Source: Limnoperna fortunei (Eukaryota; Mollusca; Bivalvia; Mytilida; Modiolidae). Taken from it: a DNA stretch of 64,000 nt. The notes below the pieces were generated by a model. The model saw only the letters and a list, made by a program, of their open reading frames with translations, was not told the DNA's origin and ran no database searches. Each line of letters begins with the position of its first letter. The first letter of the stretch is position 1. Where the stretch lies: NCBI GenBank assembly GCA_944474755.1, contig OX104123.1, positions 21,471,083 to 21,535,082 on the forward strand, in the 5' to 3' direction. The position numbers and the translations under genes were made by a program. Below, piece after piece: positions 23,704 through 37,087 of the stretch.

Positions 23704-24410
23704 GAACTTTACACGATTACAGTACTGTAACGCCTTGAGCTATTGGCGCCATATTTGGTGTGGCGCTTGGGCGGTACAATGTCTATAATTACCAACTCAA
23801 GACAACGAAGAATATGATGAGTATAGCAATTAAAATGTGTTGCAATGTGTAATGTTAACCCTAAGGGACCATTTTTTAAACGCTCCGCGTCGCCTTAGGC
23901 GTTGATATCGATTCGTAATATTTGACGTGGCTTAGTTTGGCGTCAGTGGGATTGAGATGCAGCCAATGGAAACCGGATTGGTAAGTTTTGTTCGAGTTTT
24001 GTTTCTCCATTAAACCCGTAGTGTGGCCTTGGGCGATGAGATCGATTCGAAATATTTGGTGTGGATTAGTTACAGATGAGTGGCTACATAATCCACCTAA
24101 TCTTTGCCGGATCGGTGAGTTTTGTTTTTGTCACGTTTCTTGGTAATTGTGTTGCATTACCATTGTATAGCAGTACAAAACGAGTAGTTTACACTATTAC
24201 CGTCCTCTAGCGCTTTGAGTTATCAGTGCCATATTTGGTAGGGCGCTTGGCTGTGCCCTGGTTACAATACACAACCCAGGAGAACAAGCTGTTATATAAC
24301 AATTAGTTTTTAAATTGCGTTTGAAGGTGCAATGTTAAGCATATGCAATTTCAATCAATATGAAAAACAAGAACTTTACACGATTACAGTACTGTAACGC
24401 CTTGAGCTAT

Positions 24411-24445
24411 TGGCGCCATATTTGGTGTGGCCGAATTTCCAACCG
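24411..24445 (+). repeat. Small deletion inside subunit A
   Basis: TTTGGTGTGG runs straight into CCGAATTTCC; the usual segment CGCTTGGGCGGTACCATGTC plus a few bases is missing (about 24 bp). The sister block at 12,391-12,430 is intact, so the loss came after the 12,030-bp duplication. Confidence 0.75.
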
Positions 24446-26290
24446 AAGGCAACGAACAATATGAGGAGTATAGGCGTTTAAAATGTGTTGCAATGTGTAA
24501 TGTTAACCCTGAGGGACCATTTGTTAAACGCTTCGCGTCACCTTAGGCGTTGATATCGATTCGTAATATTTGACGTGGCTTAGTTTGGCGTCAGTGGGAT
24601 TGAGATGCAGCCAATGGAAACCGGATTGGTGAGTTTTGTTCGAGTTTTGTTTCTCCATTAAACCCGTAGTGTGGCCTTGGGCGATGAGATCGATTCGAAA
24701 TATTTGATGTGGATTAGTTACATATGAGTGGCTACATAATCCACCAAATCTTTGCCGAATCGGTGAGTTTTGTTTTTGTCACGTTTCTTGGTAATTGTGT
24801 TCCATTACCATTGTATAGCAGTACAAAACGAGTAGTTTACACTATTACCGTCCTCTAGCGCTTTGAGTTATGAGTGCCATATTTGGTAGGGCGCTTGGCT
24901 GTGCCCTGGTTACAATACACAACCCAGGAGAACAAGCTGTTATATAACAATTAGTCTTTAAATTGCGTTTGAAGGTGCAATGTTAAGAATATGCAATTTC
25001 ATTCAATATGAAAAACGAGAACTTTACACGATTACAGTACTGTAACGCCTTGAGCTATTGCCGCCATATTTGGTGTGGCGCTTGGGCGGTACCATGTCTA
25101 TAATTTCCAACCGAAGGCAACGAACAATATGAGGAGTATAGGCGTTCAAAATCTGTTGCAATGTGTAATGTTAACCCTGAGGGACCATTTTTAAACGCTT
25201 CGCGTCACCTTAGGCGTTGATATCGATTCGTAATACTTGACGTGGCTTAGTTTGGCGTCAGTGGGATTGAGATGCAGCCAATGGAAACCGGATTGGTGAG
25301 TTTTCTTCGAGTTTTGTTTCTCCATTAAACCCGTAGTGTGGCCTTGGGCGATGAGATCGATTCGAAATATTGGATGTGGATTAGTTACATATGAGTGGCT
25401 ACATAATCCACCAAATCTTTGCCGAATCGGTGAGTTTTGTTTTTGTCACGTTTCTTGGTAATTGCATTGCGTTACCATTGTATAACAGTACAAAACGAGT
25501 ACTTTACACTATTACCGTCCTCTAGCGCTTTGAGTTATGAGCGCCATATTTGGTAGGGCGCTTGGCTGTGCCCTGGTTACAATACACAACCCAGGAGAAC
25601 AAGCTGTTATATGATAATTAGACTTTAAATTGCGTTTGAATGTGCAATGTTAAGCATATGCAATTTCCTTCAATATGAAAAACGAAAATTTTACACGATT
25701 ACCGTACTGTAACGCCTTGAGCTATTGGCGCCATATTTGGTGTGGCGCTTGGGCGGTACCATGTCTATAATTTCCAACCCAAGGCAACGAAGAATATGAG
25801 GAGTATAGCAATTGAAATGTGTTGCAATGTGTAATGTTAACCCTAAGGGACCATTTTTTAAACGCTCCGCGTCGCCTTAGGCGTTGATATCGATTCGTAA
25901 TATTTGACGTGGCTTAGTTTGGCGTCAGTGGGATTGAGATGCAGCCAATGGAAACCGGATTGGTGAGTTTTGTTCGAGTTTTGTTTCTCCATTAAACCCG
26001 TAGTGTGGCCTTGGGCGATGAGATCGATTCGAAATATTTGGTGTGGATTAGTTACAGATGAGTGGCTACATAATCCACCTAATCTTTGCCGGATCGGTGA
26101 GTTTTGTTTTTGTCACGTTTCTTGGTAATTGTGTTGCATTACCATTGTATAGCAGTACAAAACGAGTAGTTTACACTATTACCGTCCTCTAGTGCTTTGA
26201 GTTATGAGTGCCATATTTGGTAGGGCGCTTGGCTGTGCCCTGGTTACAATACACAACCCAGGAGAACAAGCTGTTATATAATAATTAGTC

Positions 26291-26305
26291 TTTAAATGCG
26301 ATGAG
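26291..26305 (+). repeat. A'-to-B2 deletion junction (copy 1)
   Basis: CTTTAAAT of A' joins GCGATGAGATCG of B2, omitting the end of A', all of A, the spacer, B1 and the start of B2 (about 385 bp). What remains of the monomer is about 283 bp. The same junction recurs at 27,910. Confidence 0.85.
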
Positions 26306-27909
26306 ATCGATTCGAAATATTTGGTGTGGATTAGTTACAGATGAGTGGCTACATAATCCACCTAATCTTTGCCGGATCACTGAGTTTTGTTTTTGTCACG
26401 TTTCTTCGTAATTGCATTGCATTACCATTGTATAACAGTACAAAACGAGTACTTTACATTATTACCGTCCTCTAGCGCTTTGAGTTATTAGCGCCATATT
26501 TGGTAGGGCGCTTGGCTGTGCCCTGGTTACAATACACAACCCAGGAGAACAAGCTGTTATATAATAATTAGTCTTTAAATTGCGTTTGAAGGTGCAATGT
26601 TAAGCATATGCAATTTCATTCAATATGAAAAACGAGAAATTTACACGATTACCGTACTGTAACGCCTTGAGCTATTGGCGCCATATTTCGTGTGGCGCTT
26701 GGGCGGTACAATGTCTATAATTTCCAACCCAAGGCAACGAAGAATATGAGGAGTATATGCGTTTAAAATGTGTTGCAATGTGTAATGTTAACCCTAAGGG
26801 ACCATTTTTTAAACGCTCCGCGTCGCCTTAGGCGTTGATATCGATTCGTAATATTTGACGTGGCTTAGTTTGGCGTCAGTGGGATTGAGATGCAGCCAAT
26901 GGAAACCGGATTGGTGAGTTTTGTTCGAGTTTTGTTTCTCCATTAAACCCGTAGTGTGGCCTTGGGCGATGAGATCGATTCGAAATATTTGGTGTGGATT
27001 AGTTACAGATGAGTGGCTACATAATCCACCTAATCTTTGCCGGATCGGTGAGTTTTGTTTTTGTCACGTTTCTTGGTAATTGTGTTGCATTACCATTGTA
27101 TAGCAGTACAAAACGAGTAGTTTGCACTATTACCGTCCTCTAGTGCTTTGAGTTATCAGTGCCATATTTGGTAGGGCGCTTGGCTGTGCCCTGGTTACAA
27201 TACACAACCCAGGAGAACAAGCTGTTATATAACAATTAGTCTTTAAATTGCGTTTGAAGGTGCAATGTTAAGCATATGCAATTTCATTCAATATGAAAAA
27301 CGAGAACTTTACACGATTACAGTACTGTAACGCCTTGAGCTATTGGCGCCATATTTGGTGTGGCGCTTGGGCGGTACCATGTCTATAATTTCCAACCAAA
27401 GGCAACGAACAATATGAGGAGTATAGGCGTTCAAAATCTGTTGCAATGTGTAATGTTAACCCTGAGGGACCATTTTTAAACGCTTCGCGTCACCTTAGGC
27501 GTTGATATCGATTCGTAATACTTGACGTGGCTTAGTTTGGCGTCAGTGGGATTGAGATGCATCCAATGGAAACCGGATTGGTGAGTTTTTGTTCGAGTTT
27601 TGTTTCTCCATTAAACCCGTAGTGTTGCCTTGTGCGATGATATCGATTCGAAATATTTGGTGTGGATTAGTTACAGATGAGTGGCTACATAATCCACCTA
27701 ATCTTTGCCGGATCAATGAGTTTTGTTTTTGTCACGTTTCTTCGTAATTGCATTGCATTACCATTGTATAACAGTACAAAACGAGTACTTTACACTATTA
27801 CCGTCCTCTAGCGCTTTGAGTTATTAGCGCCATATTTGGTAGGGCGCTTGGCTGTGCCCTGGTTACAATACACAACCCAGGAGAACAAGCTGTTATATAA
27901 TAATTAGTC

Positions 27910-27924
27910 TTTAAATGCGATGAG
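27910..27924 (+). repeat. A'-to-B2 deletion junction (copy 2)
   Basis: Same join as at 26,291, 1,619 bp further on. 1,619 equals two full monomers plus the 283-bp truncated one, so the deleted form has been copied as part of a higher-order unit. Confidence 0.85.
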
Positions 27925-30270
27925 ATCGATTCGAAATATTTGGTGTGGATTAGTTACAGATGAGTGGCTACATAATCCACCTAATCTTTGCCGGATCAAT
28001 GAGTTTTGTTTTTGTCACGTTTCTTTGTAATTGCATTGCATTACCATTGTATAACAGTACAAAACGAGTACTTTACATTATTACCGTCCTCTAGCGCTTT
28101 GAGTTATTAGCGCCATATTTGGTAGGGCGCTTGGCTGTGCCCTGGTTACAATACACAACCCAGGAGAACAAGCTGTTATATAATAATTAGTCTTTAAATT
28201 GCGTTTGAAGGTGCAATGTTAAGCATATGCAATTTCATTCAATATGAAAAACGAGAAATTTACACGATTACCGTACTGTAACGCCTTGAGCTATTGGCGC
28301 CATATTTCGTGTGGCGCTTGGGCGGTACAATGTCTATAATTCCCAACCCAAGACAACGAAGAATATGAGGAGTATAGCAATTAAAATGTGTTGCAATGTG
28401 TAATGTTAACCCTGAGGGACCATTTTTAAACGCTTCGCGTCACCTTAGGCGTTGATATCGATTCGTAATACTTGACGTGGCTTAGTTTGGCGTCAGTGGG
28501 ATTGAGATGCAGCCAATGGAAACCGGATTGGTGAGTTTTCTTCGAGTTTTGTTTCTCCATTAAACCCGTAGTGTGGCCTTGGGCGTTGAGATCGATTCGA
28601 AATATTTGATGTGGATTAGTTACATATGAGTGGCTACATAATCCACCTAATCTTTGCCGGATCGGTGAGTTTTGTTTTTGTCACGTTTCTTGGTAATTGT
28701 GTTGCATTACCATTGTATAGCAGTACAAAACGAGTAGTTTACACTATTACCGTCCTCTAGCGCTTTGAGTTATGAGTGCCATATTTGGTAGGGCGCTTGG
28801 CTGTGCCCTGGTTACAATACACAACCCAGGAGAACAAGCTGTTATATAACAATTAGTCTTTAAATTGCGTTTGAAGGTGCAATGTTAAGCATATGCAATT
28901 TCATTCAATATGAAAAACGAGAACTTTACACGATTACAGTACTGTAACGCCTTGAGCTATTGGCGCCATATTTGGTGTGGCTCTTGGGCGGTACCATGTC
29001 TATAATTCTCAACCCAAGGCAACGAACAATATGAGGAGTATAGGCGTTTAAAATCTGTTGCAATGTGTAATGTTAACCCTGAGGGACCATTTTTTAAACG
29101 CTTCGCGTCACCTTAGGCGTTGATATCGATTCGTAATATTTGACGTGGCTTAGTTTGGCGTCAGTGGGATTGAGATGCAGCCAATGGAAACCGGATTGGT
29201 GAGTTTTCTTCGAGTTTTGTTTCTCCATTAAACCCGTAGTGTGGCCTTGGGCGTTGAGATCGATTCGAAATATTTGATGTGGATTAGTTACATATGAGTG
29301 GCTACATAATCCACCTAATCTTTGCCGAATCGGTGAGTTTTGTTTTTGTCACGTTTCTTGGTAATTGTGTTGCATTACCATTGTATAGCAGTACAAAACG
29401 AGTAGTTTACACTATTACCGTCCTCTAGCGCTTTGAGTTATCAGTGCCATATTTGGTAGGGCGCTTGGCTGTGCCCTGGTTACAATACACAACCCAGGAG
29501 AACAAGCTGTTATATAACAATTAGTCTTTAAATTGCGTTTGAAGGTGCAATGTTAAGCATATGCAATTTCATTCAATATGAAAAACGAGAACTTTACACG
29601 ATTACAGTACTGTAACGCCTTGAGCTATTGGCGCCATATTTGGTGTGGCTCTTGGGCGGTACCATGTCTATAATTCTCAACCCAAGGCAACGAACAATAT
29701 GAGGAGTATAGGCGTTTAAAATCTGTTGCAATGTGTAATGTTAACCCTGAGGGACCATTTTTTAAACGCTTCGCGTCACCTTAGGCGTTGATATCGATTC
29801 GTAATATTTGACGTGGCTTAGTTTGGCGTCAGTGGGATTGAGATGCAGCCAATGGAAACCGGATTGGTGAGTTTTGTTCGAGTTTTGTTTCTCCATTAAA
29901 CCCGTAGTGTTGCCTTGGGCGATGAGATCGATTCGAAATATTTGGTGTGGATTAGTTACAGATGAGTGGCTACATAATCCACCTAATCTTTGCCGGATCA
30001 ATGAGTTTTGTTTTTGTCACGTTTCTTGGTAATTGCATTGCATTACCATTGTATAACAGTACAAAACGAGTACTTTACACTATTACCGTCCTCTAGCGCT
30101 TTGAGTTATTAGCGCCATATTTGATAGGGCGCTTGGCTGTGCCCTGGTTACAATACACAACCCAGGAGAACAAGCTGTTATATAATAATTAGTCTTTAAA
30201 TTGCGTTTGAAGGTGCAATGTTAAGCATATGCAATTTCATTCAATATGAAAAACGAGAACTTTACACGAT

Positions 30271-33200
30271 TACCGTTATGTAACGCCTTGAGCTATTGGC
30301 GCCATATTTGGTGTGGCGCTTGGGCGGTACAATGTCTATAATTCCCAACCCAAGACAACGAAGAATATGAGGAGTATAGCAATTAAAATGTGTTGCAATG
30401 TGTAATGTTAACCCTAAGGGACCATTTTTTAAACGCTCCGCGTCGCCTTAGGCGTTGATATCGATTCGTAATATTTGACGTGGCTTAGTTTGGCGTCAGT
30501 GGGATTGAAATGCAGCCAATGGAAACCGGATTAGTGAGTTTTGTTCGAGTTTTGTTTCTCCATTAAACCCGTAGTGTGGCCTTGGGCGATGAGATCGATT
30601 CGAAATATTTGGTGTGGATTAGTTACAGATGAGTGGCTACATAATCCACCTAATCTTTGCCGGATCGGTGAGTTTTGTTTTTGTCACGTTTCTTGGTAAT
30701 TGTGTTGCATTACCATTGTATAGCAGTACAAAACGAGTAGTTTACACTATTACCGTCCTCTAGCGCTTTGAGTTATCAGTGCCATATTTGGTAGGGCGCT
30801 TGGCTGTGCCCTGGTTACAATACACAACCCAGGAGAACAAGCTGTTATATAACAATTAGTCTTTAAATTGCGTTTGAAGGTGCAATGTTAAGCATATGCA
30901 ATTTCATTCAATATGAAAAACGAGAACTTTACACGATTACAGTACTGTAACGCCTTGAGCTATTGGCGCCATATTTGGTGTGGCTCTTGGGCGGTACCAT
31001 GTCTATAATTCTCAACCCAAGGCAACGAACAATATGAGGAGTATAGGCGTTTAAAATCTGTTGCAATGTGTAATGTTAACCCTGAGGGACCATTTTTTAA
31101 ACGCTTCGCGTCACCTTAGGCGTTGATATCGATTCGTAATATTTGACGTGGCTTAGTTTGGCGTCAGTGGGATTGAGATGCAGCCAATGGAAACCGGATT
31201 GGTGAGTTTTTGTTCGAGTTTTGTTTCTCCATTAAACCCGTAGTGTTGCCTTGGGCGATGAGATCGATTCGAAATATTTGGTGTGGATTAGTTACAGATG
31301 AGTGGCTACATAATCCACCTAATCTTTGCCGGATCAATGAGTTTTGTTTTTGTCACGTTTCTTGGTAATTGCATTGCATTACCATTGTATAACAGTACAA
31401 AACGAGTACTTTACACTATTACCGTCCTCTAGCGCTTTGAGTTATTAGCGCCATATTTGGTAGGGCGCTTGGCTGTGCCCTGGTTACAATACAAAACCCA
31501 GGAGAACAAGCTGTTATATAATAATTAGTCTTTAAATTGCGTTTGAAGGTGCAATGTTAAGCATATGCAATTTCATTCAATATGAAAAACGAGAACTTTA
31601 CACGATTACCGTTATGTAACGCCTTGAGCTATTGGCGCCATATTTGGTGTGGCGCTTGGGCGGTACAATGTCTATAATTCCCAACCCAAGACAACGAAGA
31701 ATATGAGGAGTATAGCAATTAAAATGTGTTGCAATGTGTAATGTTAACCCTAAGGGACCATTTTTTAAACGCTCCGCGTCGCCTTAGGCGTTGATATCGA
31801 TTCGTAATATTTGACGTGGCTTAGTTTGGCGTCAGTGGGATTGAAATGCAGCCAATGGAAACCGGATTGGTGAGTTTTGTTCGAGTTTTGTTTCTCCATT
31901 AAACCCGTAGTGTGGCCTTGGGCGATGAGATCGATTCGAAATATTTGGTGTGGATTAGTTACAGATGAGTGGCTACATAATCCACCTAATCTTTGCCGGA
32001 TCGGTGAGTTTTGTTTTTGTCACGTTTCTTGGTAATTGTGTTGCATTACCATTGTATAGCAGTACAAAACGAGTAGTTTACACTATTACCGTCCTCTAGC
32101 GCTTTGAGTTATCAGTGCCATATTTGGTAGGGCGCTTGGCTGTGCCCTGGTTACAATACACAACCCAGGAGAACAAGCTGTTATATAACAATTAGTCTTT
32201 AAATTGCGTTTGAAGGTGCAATGTTAAGCATATGCAATTTCATTCAATATGAAAAACGAGAACTTTACACGATTACAGTACTGTAACGCCTTGAGCTATT
32301 GGCGCCATATTTGGTGTGGCTCTTGGGCGGTACCATGTCTATAATTCTCAACCCAAGGCAACGAACAATATGAGGAGTATAGGCGTTTAAAATCTGTTGC
32401 AATGTGTAATGTTAACCCTGAGGGACCATTTTTTAAACGCTTCGCGTCACCTTAGGCGTTGATATCGATTCGTAATATTTGACGTGGCTTAGTTTGGCGT
32501 CAGTGGGATTGAGATGCAGCCAATGGAAACCGGATTGGTGAGTTTTTGTTCGAGTTTTGTTTCTCCATTAAACCCGTAGTGTTGCCTTGGGCGATGAGAT
32601 CGATTCGAAATATTTGGTGTGGATTAGTTACAGATGAGTGGCTACATAATCCACCTAATCTTTGCCGGATCAATGAGTTTTGTTTTTGTCACGTTTCTTG
32701 GTAATTGCATTGCATTACCATTGTATAACAGTACAAAACGAGTACTTTACACTATTACCGTCCTCTAGCGCTTTGAGTTATTAGCGCCATATTTGGTAGG
32801 GCGCTTGGCTGTGCCCTGGTTACAATACACAACCCAGGAGAACAAGCTGTTATATAATAATTAGTCTTTAAATTGCGTTTGAAGGTGCAATGTTAAGCAT
32901 ATGCAATTTCATTCAATATGAAAAACGAGAACTTTACACGATTACCGTTATGTAACGCCTTGAGCTATTGGCGCCATATTTGGTGTGGCGCTTGGGCGGT
33001 ACAATGTCTATAATTCCCAACCCAAGACAACGAAGAATATGAGGAGTATAGCAATTAAAATGTGTTGCAATGTGTAATGTTAACCCTAAGGGACCATTTT
33101 TTAAACGCTCCGCGTCGCCTTAGGCGTTGATATCGATTCGTAATATTTGACGTGGCTTAGTTTGGCGTCAGTGGGATTGAAATGCAGCCAATGGAAACCG

Positions 33201-36200
33201 GATTGGTGAGTTTTGTTCGAGTTTTGTTTCTCCATTAAACCCGTAGTGTGGCCTTGGGCGATGAGATCGATTCGAAATATTTGGTGTGGATTAGTTACAG
33301 ATGAGTGGCTACATAATCCACCTAATCTTTGCCGGATCGGTGAGTTTTGTTTTTGTCACGTTTCTTGGTAATTGTGTTGCATTACCATTGTATAGCAGTA
33401 CAAAACGAGTAGTTTACACTATTACCGTCCTCTAGCGCTTTGAGTTATCAGTGCCATATTTGGTAGGGCGCTTGGCTGTGCCCTGGTTACAATACACAAC
33501 CCAGGAGAACAAGCTGTTATATAACAATTAGTCTTTAAATTGCGTTTGAAGGTGCAATGTTAAGCATATGCAATTTCATTCAATATGAAAAACGAGAACT
33601 TTACACGATTACAGTACTGTAACGCCTTGAGCTATTGGCGCCATATTAGGTGTGGCGCTTGGGCGGTACCATGTCTATAATTTCCAACCGAAGGCAACGA
33701 ACAATATGAGGAGTATAGGCGTTTAAAATGTGTTGCAATGTGTAATGTTAACCCTGAGGGACCATTTTTTAAACGCTTCGCGTCACCTTAGGCGTTGATA
33801 TTGATTCATAATATTTGACGTGGCTTAGTTTGGCGTCAGTGGGATTGAGATGCAGCCAATGGAAACCGGATTGGTGAGTTTTGTTCGAGTTTTGTTTCTC
33901 CATTAAACCCGTAGTGTGGCCTTGGGCGATGAGATCGATTCGAAATATTTTGTGTGGATTAGTTACAGATGAGTGGCTACATAATCCACCTAATCTTTGC
34001 CGGATCAATGAGTTTTGTTTTTGTCACGTTTCTTGGTAATTGCATTGCATTACCATTGTATAACAGTACAAAACGAGTACTTTACACTATTACCGTCCTC
34101 TAGCGCTTTGAGTTATTAGCGCCATATTTGGTAGGGCGCTTGGCTGTGCCCTGGTTACAATACACAACCCAGGAGAACAAGCTGTTATATAATAATTAGT
34201 CTTTAAATTGCGTTTGAAGGTGCAATGTTAAGCATATGCAATTTCATTCAATATGAAAAACGAGAACTTTACACGATTACCGTTATGTAACGCCTTGAGC
34301 TATTGGCGCCATATTTGGTGTGGCGCTTGGGCGGTACAATGTCTATAATTCCCAACCCAAGACAACGAAGAATATGAGGAGTATAGCAATTAAAATGTGT
34401 TGCAATGTGTAATGTTAACCCTAAGGGACCATTTTTTTAACGCTCCGCGTCGCCTTAGGCGTTGATATCGATTCGTAATATTTGACGTGGCTTAGTTTGG
34501 CGTCAGTGGGATTGAAATGCAGCCAATGGAAACCGGATTGGTGAGTTTTGTTCGAGTTTTGTTTCTCCATTAAACCCGTAGTGTGGCCTTGGGCGATGAG
34601 ATCGATTCGAAATATTTGGTGTGGATTAGTTACAGATGAGTGGCTACATAATCCACCTAATCTTTGCCGGATCGGTGAGTTTTGTTTTTGTCACGTTTCT
34701 TGGTAATTGTGTTGCATTACCATTGTATAGCAGTACAAAACGAGTAGTTTACACTATTACCGTCCTCTAGCGCTTTGAGTTATCAGTGCCATATTTGGTA
34801 GGGCGCTTGGCTGTGCCCTGGTTACAATACACAACCCAGGAGAACAAGCTGTTATATAACAATTAGTCTTTAAATTGCGTTTGAAGGTGCAATGTTAAGC
34901 ATATGCAATTTCATTCAATATGAAAATCGAGAACTTTACACGATTACAGTACTGTAACGCCTTGAGCTATTGGCGCCATATTAGGTGTGGCGCTTGGGCG
35001 GTACCATGTCTATAATTTCCAACCGAAGGCAACGAACAATATGAGGAGTATAGGCGTTTTAAATGTGTTGCAATGTGTAATGTTAACCCTGAGGGACCAT
35101 TTTTTAAACGCTTCGCGTCACCTTAGGCGTTGATATCGATTCGTAATATTTGACGTGGCTTAGTTTGGCGTCAGTGGGATTGAGATGCAGCCAATGGAAA
35201 CCGGATTGGTGAGTTTTGTTCGAGTTTTGTTTCTCCATTAAACCCGTAGTGTGGCCTTGGGCGATGAGATCGATTCGAAATATTTGGTGTGTATTAGTTA
35301 CAGATGAGTGGCTACATAATCCACCTAATCTTTGCCGGATCGGTGAGTTTTGTTCTTGTCACGTTTCTTGGTAATTGCATTGCATTACCATTGTATAACA
35401 GTACAAAACGAGTACTTTACACTATTACCGTCCTCTAGCGCTTTGAGTTATTAGCGCCATATTTGGTAGGGCGCTTGGCTGTGCCCTGGTTACAATACAC
35501 AACCCAGGAGAACAAGCTGTTATATAATAATTAGTCTTTAAATTGCGTTTGAAGGTGCAATGTTAAGCATATGCAATTTCATTCAATATGAAAAACGAGA
35601 ACTTTACACGATTACCGTTATGTAACGCCTTGAGCTATTGGCGCCATATTTGGTGTGGCGCTTGGGCGGTACAATGTCTATAATTCCCAACCCAAGACAA
35701 CGAAGAATATGAGGAGTATAGCAATTAAAATGTGTTGCAATGTGTAATGTTAACCCTAAGGGACCATTTTTTAAACGCTCCGCGTCGCCTTAGGCGTTGA
35801 TATCGATTCGTAATATTTGACGTGGCTTAGTTTGGCGTCAGTGGGATTGAAATGCAGCCAATGGAAACCGGATTGGTGAGTTTTGTTCGAGTTTTGTTTC
35901 TCCATTAAACCCGTAGTGTGGCCTTGGGCGATGAGATCGATTCGAAATATTTGGTGTGGATTAGTTACAGATGAGTGGCTACATAATCCACCTAATCTTT
36001 GCCGGATCGGTGAGTTTTGTTTTTGTCACGTTTCTTGGTAATTGTGTTGCATTACCATTGTATAGCAGTACAAAACGAGTAGTTTACACTATTACCGTCC
36101 TCTAGCGCTTTGAGTTATCAGTGCCATATTTGGTAGGGCGCTTGGCTGTGCCCTGGTTACAATACACAACCCAGGAGAACAAGCTGTTATATAACAATTA

Positions 36201-36900
36201 GTCTTTAAATTGCGTTTGAAGGTGCAATGTTAAGCATATGCAATTTCATTCAATATGAAAAACGAGAACTTTACACGATTACAGTACTGTAACGCCTTGA
36301 GCTATTGGCGCCATATTTGGTGTGGCGCTTGGGCGGTACAATGTCTATAATTCCCAACCCAAGACAACAAAGAATATGATGAGTATAGCAATTAAAATGT
36401 GTTGCAATGTGTAATGTTAACCCTAAGGGACCATTTTTTAAACGCTCCGCGTCGCCTTAGGCGTTGATATCGATTCGTAATATTTGACGTGGCTTAGTTT
36501 GGCGTCAGTGGGATTGAGATGCAGCCAATGGAAACCGGATTGGTAAGTTTTGTTCGAGTTTTGTTTCTCCATTAAACCCGTAGTGTGGCCTTGGGCGATG
36601 AGATCGATTCGAAATATTTGGTGTTGATTAGTTACAGATGAGTGGCTACATAATCCACCTAATCTTTGCCGGATCGGTGAGTTTTGTTTTTGTCACGTTT
36701 CTTGGTAATTGTGTTGCATTACCATTGTATAGCAGTACAAAACGAGTAGTTTACACTATTACCGTCCTCTAGCGCTTTGAGTTATCAGTGCCATATTTGG
36801 TAGGGCGCTTGGCTGTGCCCTGGTTACAATACACAACCCAGGAGAACAAGCTGTTATATAATAATTAGTCTTTAAATTGCGTTTGAAGGTGCAATGTTAA
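30271..36900 (+). repeat. Dimeric higher-order repeat, ~1,336 bp, about five copies
   Basis: Two monomer types alternate. One carries ATTACCGTTATGTAACGCC with GACAACGAAGAATATGAGG, the other ATTACAGTACTG. The first marker lies at 30,271, 31,607, 32,943, 34,278 and 35,613, a spacing of 1,335-1,336 bp. Copies within this zone look nearly identical, the most homogeneous part of the array. The pattern is interrupted at 36,901 by a 187-bp hybrid unit, after which the next marker is at 37,134. Confidence 0.85.
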
Positions 36901-37087
36901 GCATATGCAATTTCATTCAATATGAAAAACGAGTACTTTACACTATTACCGTCCTCTAGCGCTTTGAGTTATTAGCGCCATATTTGGTAGGGCGCTTGGC
37001 TGTGCCCTGGTTACAATACACAACCCAGGAGAACAAGCTGTTATATAATAATTAGTCTTTAAATTGCGTTTGAAGGTGCAATGTTAA
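36901..37087 (+). repeat. 187-bp A/A' hybrid unit
   Basis: Starts as subunit A (GCATATGCAATTTCATTC) and switches at AAAACGAG into A' (TACTTTACACTATTACCGTC and on to GTGCAATGTTAA). It is followed by a normal A, so the order is A', hybrid, A. It adds 187 bp to one monomer, as expected of unequal exchange between the two internal paralogues. Confidence 0.85.
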
